A stretch of DNA of 33,243 nucleotides from Isobaculum melis (GTDB taxonomy: Bacteria > Bacillota > Bacilli > Lactobacillales > Carnobacteriaceae). The notes under the pieces are model-generated. The model did not search any database. It was not told the origin of the DNA and saw only the letters and a list, made by a program, of their open reading frames with translations. The position numbers were made by a program, and so were the translations under genes. Positions within the stretch are counted from its first letter, which is position 1. Each line of letters begins with the position of its first letter. Below are positions 22,202-30,547 of this stretch, one piece after another. Where the stretch lies: assembly GCF_900111355.1 (NCBI RefSeq), contig NZ_FOHA01000023.1:1-33243 (forward strand), given 5' to 3'.

Positions 22202-24234
22202 GGGATTGCTGGGAAGTTTTAGGGATTGAACCAACAAACGATATCAGGGTTATTAAAAAAGCTTATGCACAGCTTTTAAAGAATGAGGTAACTGATGAGG
22301 ATATTTCGACTTTTCAAAAGATAAAAGAAGCTTTTGATGAAGCGATCAAGCGTGCAAAATCGAAAGATTTAGAAGTGGATTCAATTCAGGGAAGATTTAC
22401 AGAAGAATTATTTTTTGAAAATGATGTGCAACAAAAGATACAAGATGATGAAACAGACAGTTGGTTAAAACTGGAAGAAGCATTGCAAAAACTGATAGCT
22501 AATTCAGCTGAACGTAAGCAAATTACAAATTGGCAAAGCTTTTTCTGGGAGCAAGATTTAATGGATTTTGAAAAATTCCAATTGATTCGATATAAAATAA
22601 AAAATATCCTACTGGATCAGTATTATCTTTTTTCCCGAGAAGTGAATGAATATCTCATAGAAACCTATCAAATAGAGGATATCACTCATGAAGATCAGCT
22701 AACTTCATTGAAGCAAGCCATCTTTTTTCCATTAAATTTACCTGAACAAATGTCAGATGAACTAAAAAACAAGTATTATCATTTACGTTATCGTGTCTAT
22801 GAATGCTTGAAAAATAATCAGATGCTAGAAATAGAACGCTTGCTAAAAGAATGTAAAATGATTGATACTTCTGATCCAGATTTAATTACTTTAGAAGGTA
22901 TTTATGTCATAAAAAGCAATTACTATCAAAAACGTGATTTAAAACGAGCAGATGTTTTGATGCGTCAAGCTTTAGAACTAGACCCTGCTCATCATACCGC
23001 TTACTTATATCATGTATTTTTGACTGCAACTGATGAAGATTGGAAAAAGCGTAAAAAAAATATTAAAGAAGCTTTGACCAGCTATTATTTATTTGATTCA
23101 GCACTTATTTTAGGATTCGTTTATGCCGTGTTAGAAGATTATGAGGAGAGCTCGCGTTATTTCTTCCAAGTGCCTGATTATTTGCGGACAACATTCTACA
23201 AGCAAATAAGACAAGTTTTTAGACAAAGAGAAGAAGTGTTGTATGAAATGGGAACGATTTATGATATTCAGTTATCAAAGAAACGAACAGTAGAAATGGC
23301 CAAGCTAAAAAAAGAAAAAGTTCAACTGGAAAAACAAAAAGGTGGATTTAGTGCACCAATTATTAGTATTTCATTGGTATTGATTGCTATTTTTGCGATA
23401 TTTAGCACAATGAGAGATACGGATAAACCATGGGTGGAAAAAAATAATTTTCAAAAATATCAATTTGAAAGTCCTCTTAATGGTAGTAAAAATATTGGGA
23501 TGAGCAATATTGTTCTTAATGTTGAGGAAGACCGCGAGCGATATGGTGTTATTTGGGAGTTTATATATGAATATCTAGGTGGAAAAAGTAGTGAAAAACA
23601 AGCCTTTATTACTACACATGTAGATAGTAGTTATCAAGAAATTTTTGAAAAAAATGCTCAAGGAGACATTTATTACAGTAGTTACAGTTATATATCCTAT
23701 CAAAAAATGGAGAATGGTGAAAAATGGTATCTGCTTTCTACTTCCATAGGAAGGAACCAACTAATCGTTCAAGTAAATGGATCCAATCAAATCATTCGTA
23801 TTTACGGGCAACATTGGGAAAATATTTCGGAGCAAGATTTTGATGAAATGGCTTTTAAGATACTTAGGAATTATGAAGACTCAGCTGTCTATTTAACTGA
23901 TTATTTTCTATATTATGAAGATGAACAACATTCGGTACTGACTGTTGAGATTTATATATCTTTAGATTATTATCCAACTTTATTACGTGAACTAAAACAA
24001 CTGGAACAAAAAGGGATAGATATGAAGGATTTTCATGGTGGAAAAATATTTTCTTCTTATTTAAATAATGGTGAGTATTGTATTGTTGCAAAATCTTATT
24101 CAAACGGGGATATTATTATCACTTTTGATGCGGAGAAAAGAGTAAAAAGGGTTTATACAATGGCTGATGGTAAGCTGACGGATCAAGAATGGGAAGAAAT
24201 TATGACTCGATTAATACTAATTAATAGGGAATAA
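22198..24234 (+). CDS. membrane-anchored J-domain-like protein with duplicated ectodomain
   Basis: This is a 678-residue protein. Residues 1-52 form a J-like domain (DCWEVLGIEPTNDIRVIKKA, YAQLLKNEV, then FQKIKEAFDEAI) in which the HPD motif is replaced by NEVTDED. A helical TPR-like region follows (about 230-340: DLKRADVLMRQALELDPAHH, YEESSRYFFQVP), then a basic coiled coil (361-381) and one transmembrane helix (about 386-404, ISISLVLIAIFAIF). The rest, about 275 residues, is predicted outside. It contains two similar units ending IIRIYGQHWENISEQDFDEM and VKRVYTMADGKLTDQEWEEI (about 521-556 and 638-673). The gene overlaps the Hsp70 stop by 4 bp and has GAGGG 9 nt upstream. It resembles DjlB/DjlC partners of HscC in its J-like end. 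The function of the ectodomain is unknown. Confidence 0.8.
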   Translation: MRDCWEVLGIEPTNDIRVIKKAYAQLLKNEVTDEDISTFQKIKEAFDEAIKRAKSKDLEVDSIQGRFTEELFFENDVQQKIQDDETDSWLKLEEALQKLIANSAERKQITNWQSFFWEQDLMDFEKFQLIRYKIKNILLDQYYLFSREVNEYLIETYQIEDITHEDQLTSLKQAIFFPLNLPEQMSDELKNKYYHLRYRVYECLKNNQMLEIERLLKECKMIDTSDPDLITLEGIYVIKSNYYQKRDLKRADVLMRQALELDPAHHTAYLYHVFLTATDEDWKKRKKNIKEALTSYYLFDSALILGFVYAVLEDYEESSRYFFQVPDYLRTTFYKQIRQVFRQREEVLYEMGTIYDIQLSKKRTVEMAKLKKEKVQLEKQKGGFSAPIISISLVLIAIFAIFSTMRDTDKPWVEKNNFQKYQFESPLNGSKNIGMSNIVLNVEEDRERYGVIWEFIYEYLGGKSSEKQAFITTHVDSSYQEIFEKNAQGDIYYSSYSYISYQKMENGEKWYLLSTSIGRNQLIVQVNGSNQIIRIYGQHWENISEQDFDEMAFKILRNYEDSAVYLTDYFLYYEDEQHSVLTVEIYISLDYYPTLLRELKQLEQKGIDMKDFHGGKIFSSYLNNGEYCIVAKSYSNGDIIITFDAEKRVKRVYTMADGKLTDQEWEEIMTRLILINRE

Positions 24235-24258
24235 TAAGTGAAAAATGACAATAATCCT

Positions 24259-24287
24259 TTGACAAAACTAAAATAATAGTGTAAATT
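24259..24287 (+). promoter_or_regulatory. promoter for guaC
   Basis: A perfect TTGACA (24259-24264) is followed by a 17-nt spacer and TAAATT (24282-24287), leaving a leader of about 95 nt before guaC. Confidence 0.75.
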
Positions 24288-24323
24288 GTCATAGGTGCGA
24301 AAAATAATAAGGATACGCCTTTT

Positions 24324-24338
24324 TAATGTTCGTGTTTT
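24324..24338. promoter_or_regulatory. possible PurR box in the guaC leader
   Basis: The minus strand reads AAAACACGAACATTA, which resembles the Gram-positive PurBox core CGAAC followed by AT. A weaker, oppositely oriented CGAAAAATA lies at 24298-24306. The match is by memory of the consensus, and the second box is poor. Confidence 0.4.
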
Positions 24339-24387
24339 CAGAGGAAGGTTCCTAAAAAGTAATGCACACCAAAGGAGCGTCATATAA

Positions 24388-25362
24388 ATGAAGATTTTTG
24401 ATTATGAAGATGTCCAATTAATTCCAAACAAATGTATTGTAGAAAGCCGTTCAGAATGTGATACAAAGGTAACGTTAGGTAATCGCACATTTGATTTACC
24501 AGTGGTTCCTGCAAACATGCAAACCATTATTGATGAAAAACTAGCCATTTGGATGGCTGAAAATAATTATTTCTATATTATGCACCGTTTTGATGAAGCA
24601 GGAAGAATCCCTTTCACAGAAATGATGCAAGGGAAAGGCTTATTTGCTTCAATTAGTGTGGGTGTTAAACCAGAAGAATATGCTTTTGTTGAAGAATTAG
24701 CAAGTCTACAACTGGTTCCTGAATATATTACAATAGATATTGCTCATGGTCATTCTGAGCAAGTGATTAAAATGATTCGTCATATTAAAGAATATTTACC
24801 TGAATCATTTGTGATTGCTGGCAATGTTGGAACACCAGAAGCAGTACGCGAGTTAGAAAATGCTGGTGCTGATGCAACAAAGGTTGGGATTGGACCAGGT
24901 AAAGTTTGTATTACCAAAATTAAAACAGGCTTTGGCACAGGCGGCTGGCAATTATCTGCTTTACGCTGGTGTGCAAAAGCAGCCAGAAAACCATTAATTG
25001 CTGATGGTGGGATTCGTACAAATGGAGATATTGCTAAATCAATTCGTTTCGGTGCAACAATGGTGATGATTGGTTCTTTATTTGCTGGACATGAGCAATC
25101 ACCAGGTGAAACAGTGAAACTCAATGGCAAAGTTTATAAAGAGTATTTTGGCAGTGCCTCTGAATATCAAAAAGGCGAGCGTAAAAACGTTGAAGGTAAA
25201 AAAATGCTGATTGATTATCAAGGGGATATTGCAGATACGTTATTAGAAATGAAACAAGACTTACAATCTTCTATTTCGTATGCAGGTGGAAAAGATGTAG
25301 AAGCTATTCGAAAAGTTGATTATGTGATTGTGAAAAATTCAATTTTTAATGGTGATCGTTAA
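24388..25362 (+). CDS. guaC: GMP reductase
   Basis: GMP reductase converts GMP to IMP with NADPH in purine salvage. This 324-residue TIM-barrel protein is of the GuaC2 (short) type. It opens with [20 protein letters not shown] and has the catalytic loop [11 protein letters not shown] with C174. The phosphate loop is [20 protein letters not shown] and the closing segment is [17 protein letters not shown]. It lacks the CBS domain insertion of IMP dehydrogenase and has the GMP-reductase pattern [25 protein letters not shown] lies about 9 nt upstream. It is monocistronic, with a promoter at 24259, a possible PurR box in the leader and a terminator at 25373-25417. Confidence 0.96.
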   Translation: MKIFDYEDVQLIPNKCIVESRSECDTKVTLGNRTFDLPVVPANMQTIIDEKLAIWMAENNYFYIMHRFDEAGRIPFTEMMQGKGLFASISVGVKPEEYAFVEELASLQLVPEYITIDIAHGHSEQVIKMIRHIKEYLPESFVIAGNVGTPEAVRELENAGADATKVGIGPGKVCITKIKTGFGTGGWQLSALRWCAKAARKPLIADGGIRTNGDIAKSIRFGATMVMIGSLFAGHEQSPGETVKLNGKVYKEYFGSASEYQKGERKNVEGKKMLIDYQGDIADTLLEMKQDLQSSISYAGGKDVEAIRKVDYVIVKNSIFNGDR

Positions 25363-25372
25363 AAAGTGCAAG

Positions 25373-25417
25373 AAGGATGAAATGACAGTTTAACAAGCTG
25401 TTGTTTCATCCTTTTTT
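25373..25417 (+). terminator. terminator of guaC
   Basis: GGATGAAA-tg-ACAG pairs with CTGT-tg-TTTCATCC around a 9-nt loop, followed by six Ts. Confidence 0.88.
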
Positions 25418-25445
25418 CATGATGTTAAAGTTCGAGTGAAATAAT

Positions 25446-25474
25446 TTGACATAAAACGTTTACAGTTGTAAATT
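25446..25474 (+). promoter_or_regulatory. promoter for copB
   Basis: A perfect TTGACA (25446-25451), a 17-nt spacer and TAAATT (25469-25474) match the spacing of the guaC promoter. The spacer and -10 are covered by the cop box. Confidence 0.75.
25459..25472. promoter_or_regulatory. CopY operator (cop box)
   Basis: The core TACAGTTGTA (25461-25470) fits TACAnnTGTA exactly and is extended to TTTACAGTTGTAAA. It overlaps the copB promoter, so copper-relieved repression by CopY is predicted. No copY lies in the window. Confidence 0.85.
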
Positions 25475-25542
25475 TAAAATGTGAAGAAATATAGATGCAC
25501 GTGATGTTGTATCTATCAATTGTTTGAACAAAGGAGGAAGAG

Positions 25543-27606
25543 ATGATGAATAAACAAATGAACCATCATAATCACCATTCTGAGTATCATGAAATGGCGC
25601 ATCACGATATGAACCATGCTGAAATGAGCCATGAAGGAATGGATCATTCGATGCATATGGGCAATTTGAAGCAAAAGTTTTTTGTATCACTATGCTTAGC
25701 GATACCTATTATCATTTTATCTCCAATGATGGGAATCAATTTACCTTTCCAAATGACCTTCACAGGTTCTGATTGGATTGTACTTATATTAGCAACAATT
25801 TTATTCTTTTATGGCGGTATGCCATTTTTACAAGGAGCGAAAATGGAATTGAAAGGGAAAAATCCTGCAATGATGACACTAATTTCTTTAGGTATTTCGG
25901 TAGCCTATCTTTATAGTGTCTATGCATTCATTTCCAATCAATTTTTGCAGAACGGACATGTGATGGACTTCTTCTGGGAGCTAGCGACGTTGATTTTGAT
26001 TATGCTACTTGGCCATTGGGTTGAAATGAATGCCATTCAAAATGCAGGAAATGCTTTACAAAAAATGGCAGAATTATTACCTAGCACGGCAACAATAGTG
26101 AATGAAGCAGGCGATCTGAAGATTGTTTCTTTACAGGAAGTTCAAGTAGGCCAATTCGTAGTGGTTAAAGCAGGTGAAAAAGTTCCGACTGACGGTGTGA
26201 TTACAGTAGGGAAAACTTCTATAAACGAGTCTATGGTGACAGGAGAATCAAAAGAAGTGAGCAAAGCAATCGCTGATCAAGTAATTGGTGGTTCCGTGAA
26301 TGGATCTGGGACGATTACTGTCAAAGTAACTGGCACAGGTGAGTCAGGCTACTTATCTCAAGTGATGCAGCTAGTTAGTAGTGCACAAAAAGAAAAATCA
26401 AAGGTGGAATCTCTTTCTGATAAAGTAGCAAAATGGCTGTTTTATATTGCATTATCGTTTGGTATTGGTGCATTTATTGTTTGGTTACTGATGACAAAGG
26501 ATTTGAATATCGCCTTTGAACGAATGGTAACGGTCCTCATTATTGCTTGTCCCCATGCCTTAGGCTTAGCGATTCCGCTCGTTGTGGCGCGCTCTACCTC
26601 TTTAGGCGCCAAGAACGGCTTATTAATTAAAAATAGACAAGCTTTAGAAGTTGCAAAAAAAGTCGATACGATTTTAATGGATAAAACAGGTACTTTAACT
26701 GAAGGAAATTTTTCAGTCACAGCTATCAAAGCTTTTTCGACGGCTTATACCAAAGAGGATATTTTAAGTTATATGAGTGCATTAGAAAATAATTCGAGTC
26801 ATCCTTTAGCAACGGGGGTTTTAAAAGAACAGAAAAAAACGAAGCAAACAATTCCAGTAGCTACAGACATTCGTAACATTGCAGGTGTTGGGCTAGAAGG
26901 AATCGTTGCGCAACTTCAATTGAAAATAGTGAGTGTCTCTTATTTAAATAAAAATCAGCTTGTCTATGACCAGTCCATTTTTCATGAGTTAGCTAGTAAA
27001 GGCTATACAGTCAGCTTTTTATTGATTAATGGGGAAGTTGCTGGTTTAATTGCACAAGGGGATCAAATCAAACCACAAGCGAAGAAAATGATTCAAGCTT
27101 TGAAATCAAAAGGTATTTCACCAGTGATGTTAACAGGTGATAACAAACAAGCTGCGGTTGCAGTTGCTACCTATTTAGGAATTGATGCAATTCATGCAGA
27201 GTTATTACCTGAAGAGAAGGAACAAATTGTCAGAGATTATCAAAAAGAAGGAAAAACGGTCATGATGGTAGGCGATGGTGTGAACGATGCACCTAGCTTG
27301 GTTCGTGCTGATATTGGGATAGCCATTGGCGCAGGGACAGATGTAGCTGTGGAATCTGCGGATGTGATTTTAGTTAAAAGTGATCTAGCAGATATTTTAC
27401 ATTTCCTTTCCCTTGCTCGTAATACAGCGAAAAAAATGCTTCAAAACTTATGGTGGGGAGCAGGTTATAATATCCTTGCAATTCCACTTGCAGCAGGTGT
27501 TTTAGCTTTTGCTGGTGTTATTCTAAGTCCAGCAGTTGGCGCCATTTTAATGTCATTTAGCACCGTCATTGTAGCCATTAATGCAATGCTATTAAAAATA
27601 GATTAA
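25543..27606 (+). CDS. copB: copper-exporting P1B-type ATPase CopB
   Basis: This 687-residue heavy-metal P-type ATPase lies in the membrane. Instead of a CxxC metal-binding domain it has a His/Met-rich N-terminal tail (1-40) with HHNHH and [17 protein letters not shown]. That tail, with the intramembrane CPH motif (C336-P337-H338), is the CopB (P1B-3) signature. Other motifs are TGES (233-236), phosphorylation site DKTGT (D380), SSHPL (H420-P421) and GDGVND (577-582). In Enterococcus hirae, CopB exports Cu(I)/Ag(I). AAAGGAGG lies just upstream of two adjacent ATGs (25543 and 25546), either of which may be used. Unlike the copYZAB operon, it stands alone with its own cop box. Confidence 0.94.
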   Translation: MMNKQMNHHNHHSEYHEMAHHDMNHAEMSHEGMDHSMHMGNLKQKFFVSLCLAIPIIILSPMMGINLPFQMTFTGSDWIVLILATILFFYGGMPFLQGAKMELKGKNPAMMTLISLGISVAYLYSVYAFISNQFLQNGHVMDFFWELATLILIMLLGHWVEMNAIQNAGNALQKMAELLPSTATIVNEAGDLKIVSLQEVQVGQFVVVKAGEKVPTDGVITVGKTSINESMVTGESKEVSKAIADQVIGGSVNGSGTITVKVTGTGESGYLSQVMQLVSSAQKEKSKVESLSDKVAKWLFYIALSFGIGAFIVWLLMTKDLNIAFERMVTVLIIACPHALGLAIPLVVARSTSLGAKNGLLIKNRQALEVAKKVDTILMDKTGTLTEGNFSVTAIKAFSTAYTKEDILSYMSALENNSSHPLATGVLKEQKKTKQTIPVATDIRNIAGVGLEGIVAQLQLKIVSVSYLNKNQLVYDQSIFHELASKGYTVSFLLINGEVAGLIAQGDQIKPQAKKMIQALKSKGISPVMLTGDNKQAAVAVATYLGIDAIHAELLPEEKEQIVRDYQKEGKTVMMVGDGVNDAPSLVRADIGIAIGAGTDVAVESADVILVKSDLADILHFLSLARNTAKKMLQNLWWGAGYNILAIPLAAGVLAFAGVILSPAVGAILMSFSTVIVAINAMLLKID

Positions 27607-27631
27607 CTGACTTATAAACAAAATATCTCCT

Positions 27632-27682
27632 AACCTCTTATCCACTATGTTATAATGATAGTCGGCATAAGAGGTTTCTTAT
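27632..27682 (+). terminator. possible terminator after copB
   Basis: A perfect 10-bp stem (AACCTCTTAT at 27632-27641 with its complement at 27667-27676) has a long 25-nt loop, followed by a moderately T-rich tail. The loop contains a TATAAT, so other roles are possible. Confidence 0.55.
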
Positions 27683-27699
27683 TGCCATTTTTAGCTAGA

Positions 27700-27714
27700 T
27701 GATAATTATTCTTT
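27700..27714. promoter_or_regulatory. possible PerR box upstream of ahpC
   Basis: The sequence TGATAATTATTCTTT matches 11 of 15 positions of the Gram-positive PerR consensus (TTATAATTATTATAA) and abuts the -35 of ahpC. That position is consistent with peroxide-responsive repression. Confidence 0.5.
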
Positions 27715-27742
27715 TGACAGAATAATATTAATCTGTTAACCT
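27714..27742 (+). promoter_or_regulatory. promoter for ahpC
   Basis: A perfect TTGACA (27714-27719) is 17 nt from TAACCT (27737-27742), a weak -10. The leader to the ATG is about 65 nt. Confidence 0.6.
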
Positions 27743-27812
27743 AATAGTAGTGAAAAAAATGAGCAATGTAACTCGTAAAACTTACAAGCATAGAATAGAG
27801 AGGACGGATAAA

Positions 27813-28379
27813 ATGAGCAATTTAATTAACACAAAACTAATCGACTTTGAGGTAGACGCTTACCAAAAAGGTGAATTTATTAAAGTAAAAACTGAAGATA
27901 TTATTGGGAAATGGAGTATCTTTTTCTTCTATCCAGCAGATTTTTCATTTGTTTGTCCAACAGAATTAGGCGATCTTCAAGATCATTATCAAGGCTTTAA
28001 AGATGCCAACTGCGAAATTTATTCTGTTTCAGAAGATAGCCATTTTGTGCATAAAGCATGGGCGGATGCAACAGATACAATTGGTAAAATTGAATACCCA
28101 ATGTTAGCAGATCCAAATGGTAAATTAGCACGTTTCTTTGGCGTTTTAGATGAAGAAGCAGGACAAGCTTTACGTGGCTCATTTGTTGTGAACCCAAGAG
28201 GTGAAATCCAAGCTTATGAAATCCATAATATGGGTATTGGTAGAAATGCAGAAGAACTATTGAGAAAATTAGAAGCTGCAGTCTTTGTAGAGCAACATGG
28301 CGATCAAGTTTGTCCAGCAAATTGGAAACCAGGTGAAGATACAATTGCACCAAGCTTAGACTTAGTAGGTAAAATCTAA
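27813..28379 (+). CDS. ahpC: alkyl hydroperoxide reductase subunit C (2-Cys peroxiredoxin)
   Basis: AhpC is a cytoplasmic peroxiredoxin that reduces hydrogen peroxide and organic hydroperoxides. At 188 residues it is the normal length. It has the peroxidatic cysteine C48 in FFYPADFSFVCPTE and the resolving cysteine C167 in DQVCPANWKPG. The arginine in ALRGSFVVNPRG and the GVLDEEAG segment are also conserved. ATG 27813 is used, with GAGAGGACGG upstream. Longer in-frame starts from 27750 lie in the leader and lack the family's N-terminus. It is cotranscribed with, or attenuated before, the AhpF-like gene 78 bp downstream. A possible PerR site precedes it. Confidence 0.96.
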   Translation: MSNLINTKLIDFEVDAYQKGEFIKVKTEDIIGKWSIFFFYPADFSFVCPTELGDLQDHYQGFKDANCEIYSVSEDSHFVHKAWADATDTIGKIEYPMLADPNGKLARFFGVLDEEAGQALRGSFVVNPRGEIQAYEIHNMGIGRNAEELLRKLEAAVFVEQHGDQVCPANWKPGEDTIAPSLDLVGKI

Positions 28380-28394
28380 TAATAAATGAGGGCG

Positions 28395-28428
28395 GCTCTA
28401 TTCCAGATGAATGGAATAGAGCTTTTTT
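28395..28428 (+). terminator. intergenic terminator/attenuator between ahpC and ahpF
   Basis: A perfect 11-bp stem (GCTCTATTCCA with TGGAATAGAGC, loop gatgaa) is followed by six Ts. No separate promoter for the next gene is evident, so partial read-through is likely. Confidence 0.9.
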
Positions 28429-28457
28429 CAAGCAGATAGAAAAAGGAGCGTAAAAAA

Positions 28458-30134
28458 ATGACAGCACATATTTATGATTTAGTTATCATTGGTGGTGGTT
28501 CAGCAGCCTTATCAGCAGGTGTTTATGCAGGTAGAGCGATGATGGATACCTTAATTATTGAAAAAGATAAAATTGGTGGACAAGTTACAACCACTTCTGA
28601 AATTGTGAATTACCCAGGTTTTAGAGCCACAACTGGCCCTCATTTAATGAAGGAAATGCATGATCAGGCTCAAGATTTTGGCGTAACATTTGTAACAGAT
28701 GAAATTACGGATGTGACATTAGAAGGCGAAGTAAAAACTTTAAAAGGAAATAAAGAAACCTATCAAGCACGTGCCGTTTTAATTGCAACAGGTGCATCTG
28801 CTCGTAAAATTGGTTTCCCTGGAGAGATTGAATTTACAGGTCGTGGTATTGCCTATTGTTCAACTTGTGATGGTGAATTCTTTACAGATATGGATATTTT
28901 TGTACTTGGTGGCGGTTATGCAGCAGCAGAAGAAGCAGTTTATTTAACGCGTTATGGCAAATCAGTTACCATGATTATTCGTGAACCAGATTTTACTTGT
29001 GCACAAATGACAGCAGATCAAGCCAAAAATAACCCTAAAATCAAGATTGTTTATAATACTGAAGTCAAAGAAGTGACTGGCGATGATATGCTTAAAAAAG
29101 CTGTGTTCGTTAATAATGTGACAGGGGAAACAACGACATTTGAAGCATCTGAAGAAGATGGTGGCTTTGGCATGTTTGTCTTTGCAGGTAATAAACCAAG
29201 TACTGAAATCTTTGAAGGGAAGATAGAGCTAGCTCGTGGTGGCTATATTGAAACGGATGAGTTAATGCAAACCAGCGTACCTGGTGTTTATGCAGCAGGA
29301 GATTTACGTGTCAAAGAATTGCGCCAAATTGTCACAGCTGTTGCTGATGGTGCGATTGCTGCAACAGTGGCTCAAAAATATGTTGCAACTGAAAAAGAAC
29401 GTTTAGGCTTGCCTGTTGTTACCAAGAAAATGACACCACAAGCACCAAAATCAGCAACAACTACTGCACCAGCTCAAGCAGCACCAACAGCATCAACTAC
29501 CAATGAATGGTTCCCAGCAGCAATGAAGGAACAATTAAAAGGTATTTTTGCGAAACTAACCAAACCAGTCACACTTGTCAATATCTTAGATCAAAGCCAG
29601 CCTAAATCATTAGAGCTTGAAGCCTTCTTAAAAGAAATTACTGCTTTAAGTGATTTGATTTCCTTAGAAAGTGTCCTAGCAGGAAGCGATGCTGCTTTTG
29701 AAGAAAGTGTTCACCTAACAAGATTGCCAGCAGCCGTTTTATTAGATGAAAACAAACAATATACAGGCATTAAATTCAGTGGTGTGCCAAGTGGACATGA
29801 AGTGAATTCACTTGTACTAGCAATTTATAATGTAGGAAGCGAAGGCCAGCCAATTGAAGCCGATTTAGTTGCGCGTATTCAAAAATTACCAGCAACAAAA
29901 ATTGAAATTTGTGTCTCTCTTTCTTGTCACTACTGTCCAGATGTGGTTGCAGCGTGTCAAAGAATTGCATCAATTAATCATCAAGTAGAAGCTGAAATGA
30001 TTGATACAGCCCTCTTCCCTGAGTTGAAAAAAGAGAAAAAACTAATGAGCGTACCAGCGATGATTATCAATGATGAGCAAGTGATTTTTGGGGCAAAAAC
30101 ATTAACTGAAATTATTGAAGCGATCGAAGGATAA
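28458..30134 (+). CDS. ahpF: AhpF-like NADH:peroxiredoxin reductase with permuted domains
   Basis: This 558-residue flavoprotein is expected to pass electrons from NADH to AhpC. The order differs from classical AhpF. The thioredoxin-reductase module comes first (1-310: FAD motif VIIGGGSAALSAGVYAGR; redox pair C134/C137 in AYCSTCDGE; nucleotide motif IFVLGGGYAAAEEA; GVYAAGDLRVKELRQIVTAV). An Ala/Thr/Pro-rich linker follows (about 328-350). The thioredoxin-fold module that is N-terminal in AhpF comes last, with its redox pair C490-H-Y-C493. The residues between C134 and C137 are ST; AT is usual in TrxB. AAAAAGGAG lies just upstream of the ATG. Equivalent permuted enzymes occur in some lactic acid bacteria; assignment to AhpC is by adjacency. 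Confidence 0.9.
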   Translation: MTAHIYDLVIIGGGSAALSAGVYAGRAMMDTLIIEKDKIGGQVTTTSEIVNYPGFRATTGPHLMKEMHDQAQDFGVTFVTDEITDVTLEGEVKTLKGNKETYQARAVLIATGASARKIGFPGEIEFTGRGIAYCSTCDGEFFTDMDIFVLGGGYAAAEEAVYLTRYGKSVTMIIREPDFTCAQMTADQAKNNPKIKIVYNTEVKEVTGDDMLKKAVFVNNVTGETTTFEASEEDGGFGMFVFAGNKPSTEIFEGKIELARGGYIETDELMQTSVPGVYAAGDLRVKELRQIVTAVADGAIAATVAQKYVATEKERLGLPVVTKKMTPQAPKSATTTAPAQAAPTASTTNEWFPAAMKEQLKGIFAKLTKPVTLVNILDQSQPKSLELEAFLKEITALSDLISLESVLAGSDAAFEESVHLTRLPAAVLLDENKQYTGIKFSGVPSGHEVNSLVLAIYNVGSEGQPIEADLVARIQKLPATKIEICVSLSCHYCPDVVAACQRIASINHQVEAEMIDTALFPELKKEKKLMSVPAMIINDEQVIFGAKTLTEIIEAIEG

Positions 30135-30188
30135 AGGTAGTAAGCTAAGATACATCCTTGGACGGATACAAAAAAGCTAATTATCTCA

Positions 30189-30194
30189 TATAAT
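30189..30194 (+). promoter_or_regulatory. possible -10 element for the zinc-ribbon gene
   Basis: A perfect TATAAT lies 40 bp upstream of the ATG. The -35 is weak (GATACA, 18-nt spacer), so the gene may instead be read from ahpF. Confidence 0.35.
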
Positions 30195-30233
30195 AAAAAC
30201 ATCAAAAGCAAGTCAGAAAGGAAATGACTAAAG

Positions 30234-30446
30234 ATGAATCAAAAACAATATGTTTGTGATAAATGCGGTTGCCAAACTTATGATCATGATCAATTCCAAG
30301 CAACTGGTGGAAATTTCTCAAAGATTTTTGATATCCAAAATAAAAAGTTTATTACAATTAGCTGCACAAGCTGTGGTTTTACTGAATTGTATAAATCACA
30401 AACCTCTGATGGTTGGAATGTGTTAGACTTTCTTATTGGTAGCTAG
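30234..30446 (+). CDS. zinc-ribbon nucleic-acid-binding-type protein (DUF2082-like)
   Basis: This is a 70-residue protein with two CxxC knuckles: C8/C11 (YVCDKCGCQTYD) and C44/C47 (ISCTSCGFTELYK). Between them lies FQATGGNFSKIFDIQNKKFI and at the end SDGWNVLDFLIGS, which fits the small DUF2082 zinc-ribbon family often annotated as nucleic-acid-binding. Its function is unknown. A GAAAGG-type ribosome site lies about 10 nt before the ATG. It follows ahpF by about 100 bp on the same strand and is terminated at 30510-30547. Confidence 0.85.
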   Translation: MNQKQYVCDKCGCQTYDHDQFQATGGNFSKIFDIQNKKFITISCTSCGFTELYKSQTSDGWNVLDFLIGS

Positions 30447-30509
30447 ATAATCAAAATAAGATTGAGATAAAAGGTGTTCAGGTTTGATTACCCTTAATAA
30501 AAGTCATTT

Positions 30510-30547
30510 AGGTCTGGGATAAAACTTTTTAGTTTTATTTCAGGCCT
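30510..30547 (+). terminator. terminator of the same hairpin family as at 2271
   Basis: AGGTCTGGGATAAAAC (30510-30525) pairs with GTTTTATTTCAGGCCT (30532-30547) with G-T wobbles around a short T-rich loop. A T-rich tail follows. It resembles the 2271-2315 hairpin in sequence. Confidence 0.75.

Noticed and set aside
24780-25130. 116-codon minus-strand frame within guaC
   Set aside because: It is the antisense shadow of a highly conserved gene, with no ribosome site.
27750-27812. 21-residue N-terminal extension of AhpC
   Set aside because: It starts at the -10 region and does not match AhpC; the standard 188-residue protein starts at 27813 with a better ribosome site.
27997-28467. 156-codon minus-strand frame across ahpC and the terminator
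   Set aside because: Leu-rich antisense shadow of ahpC, and it runs through a rho-independent terminator.
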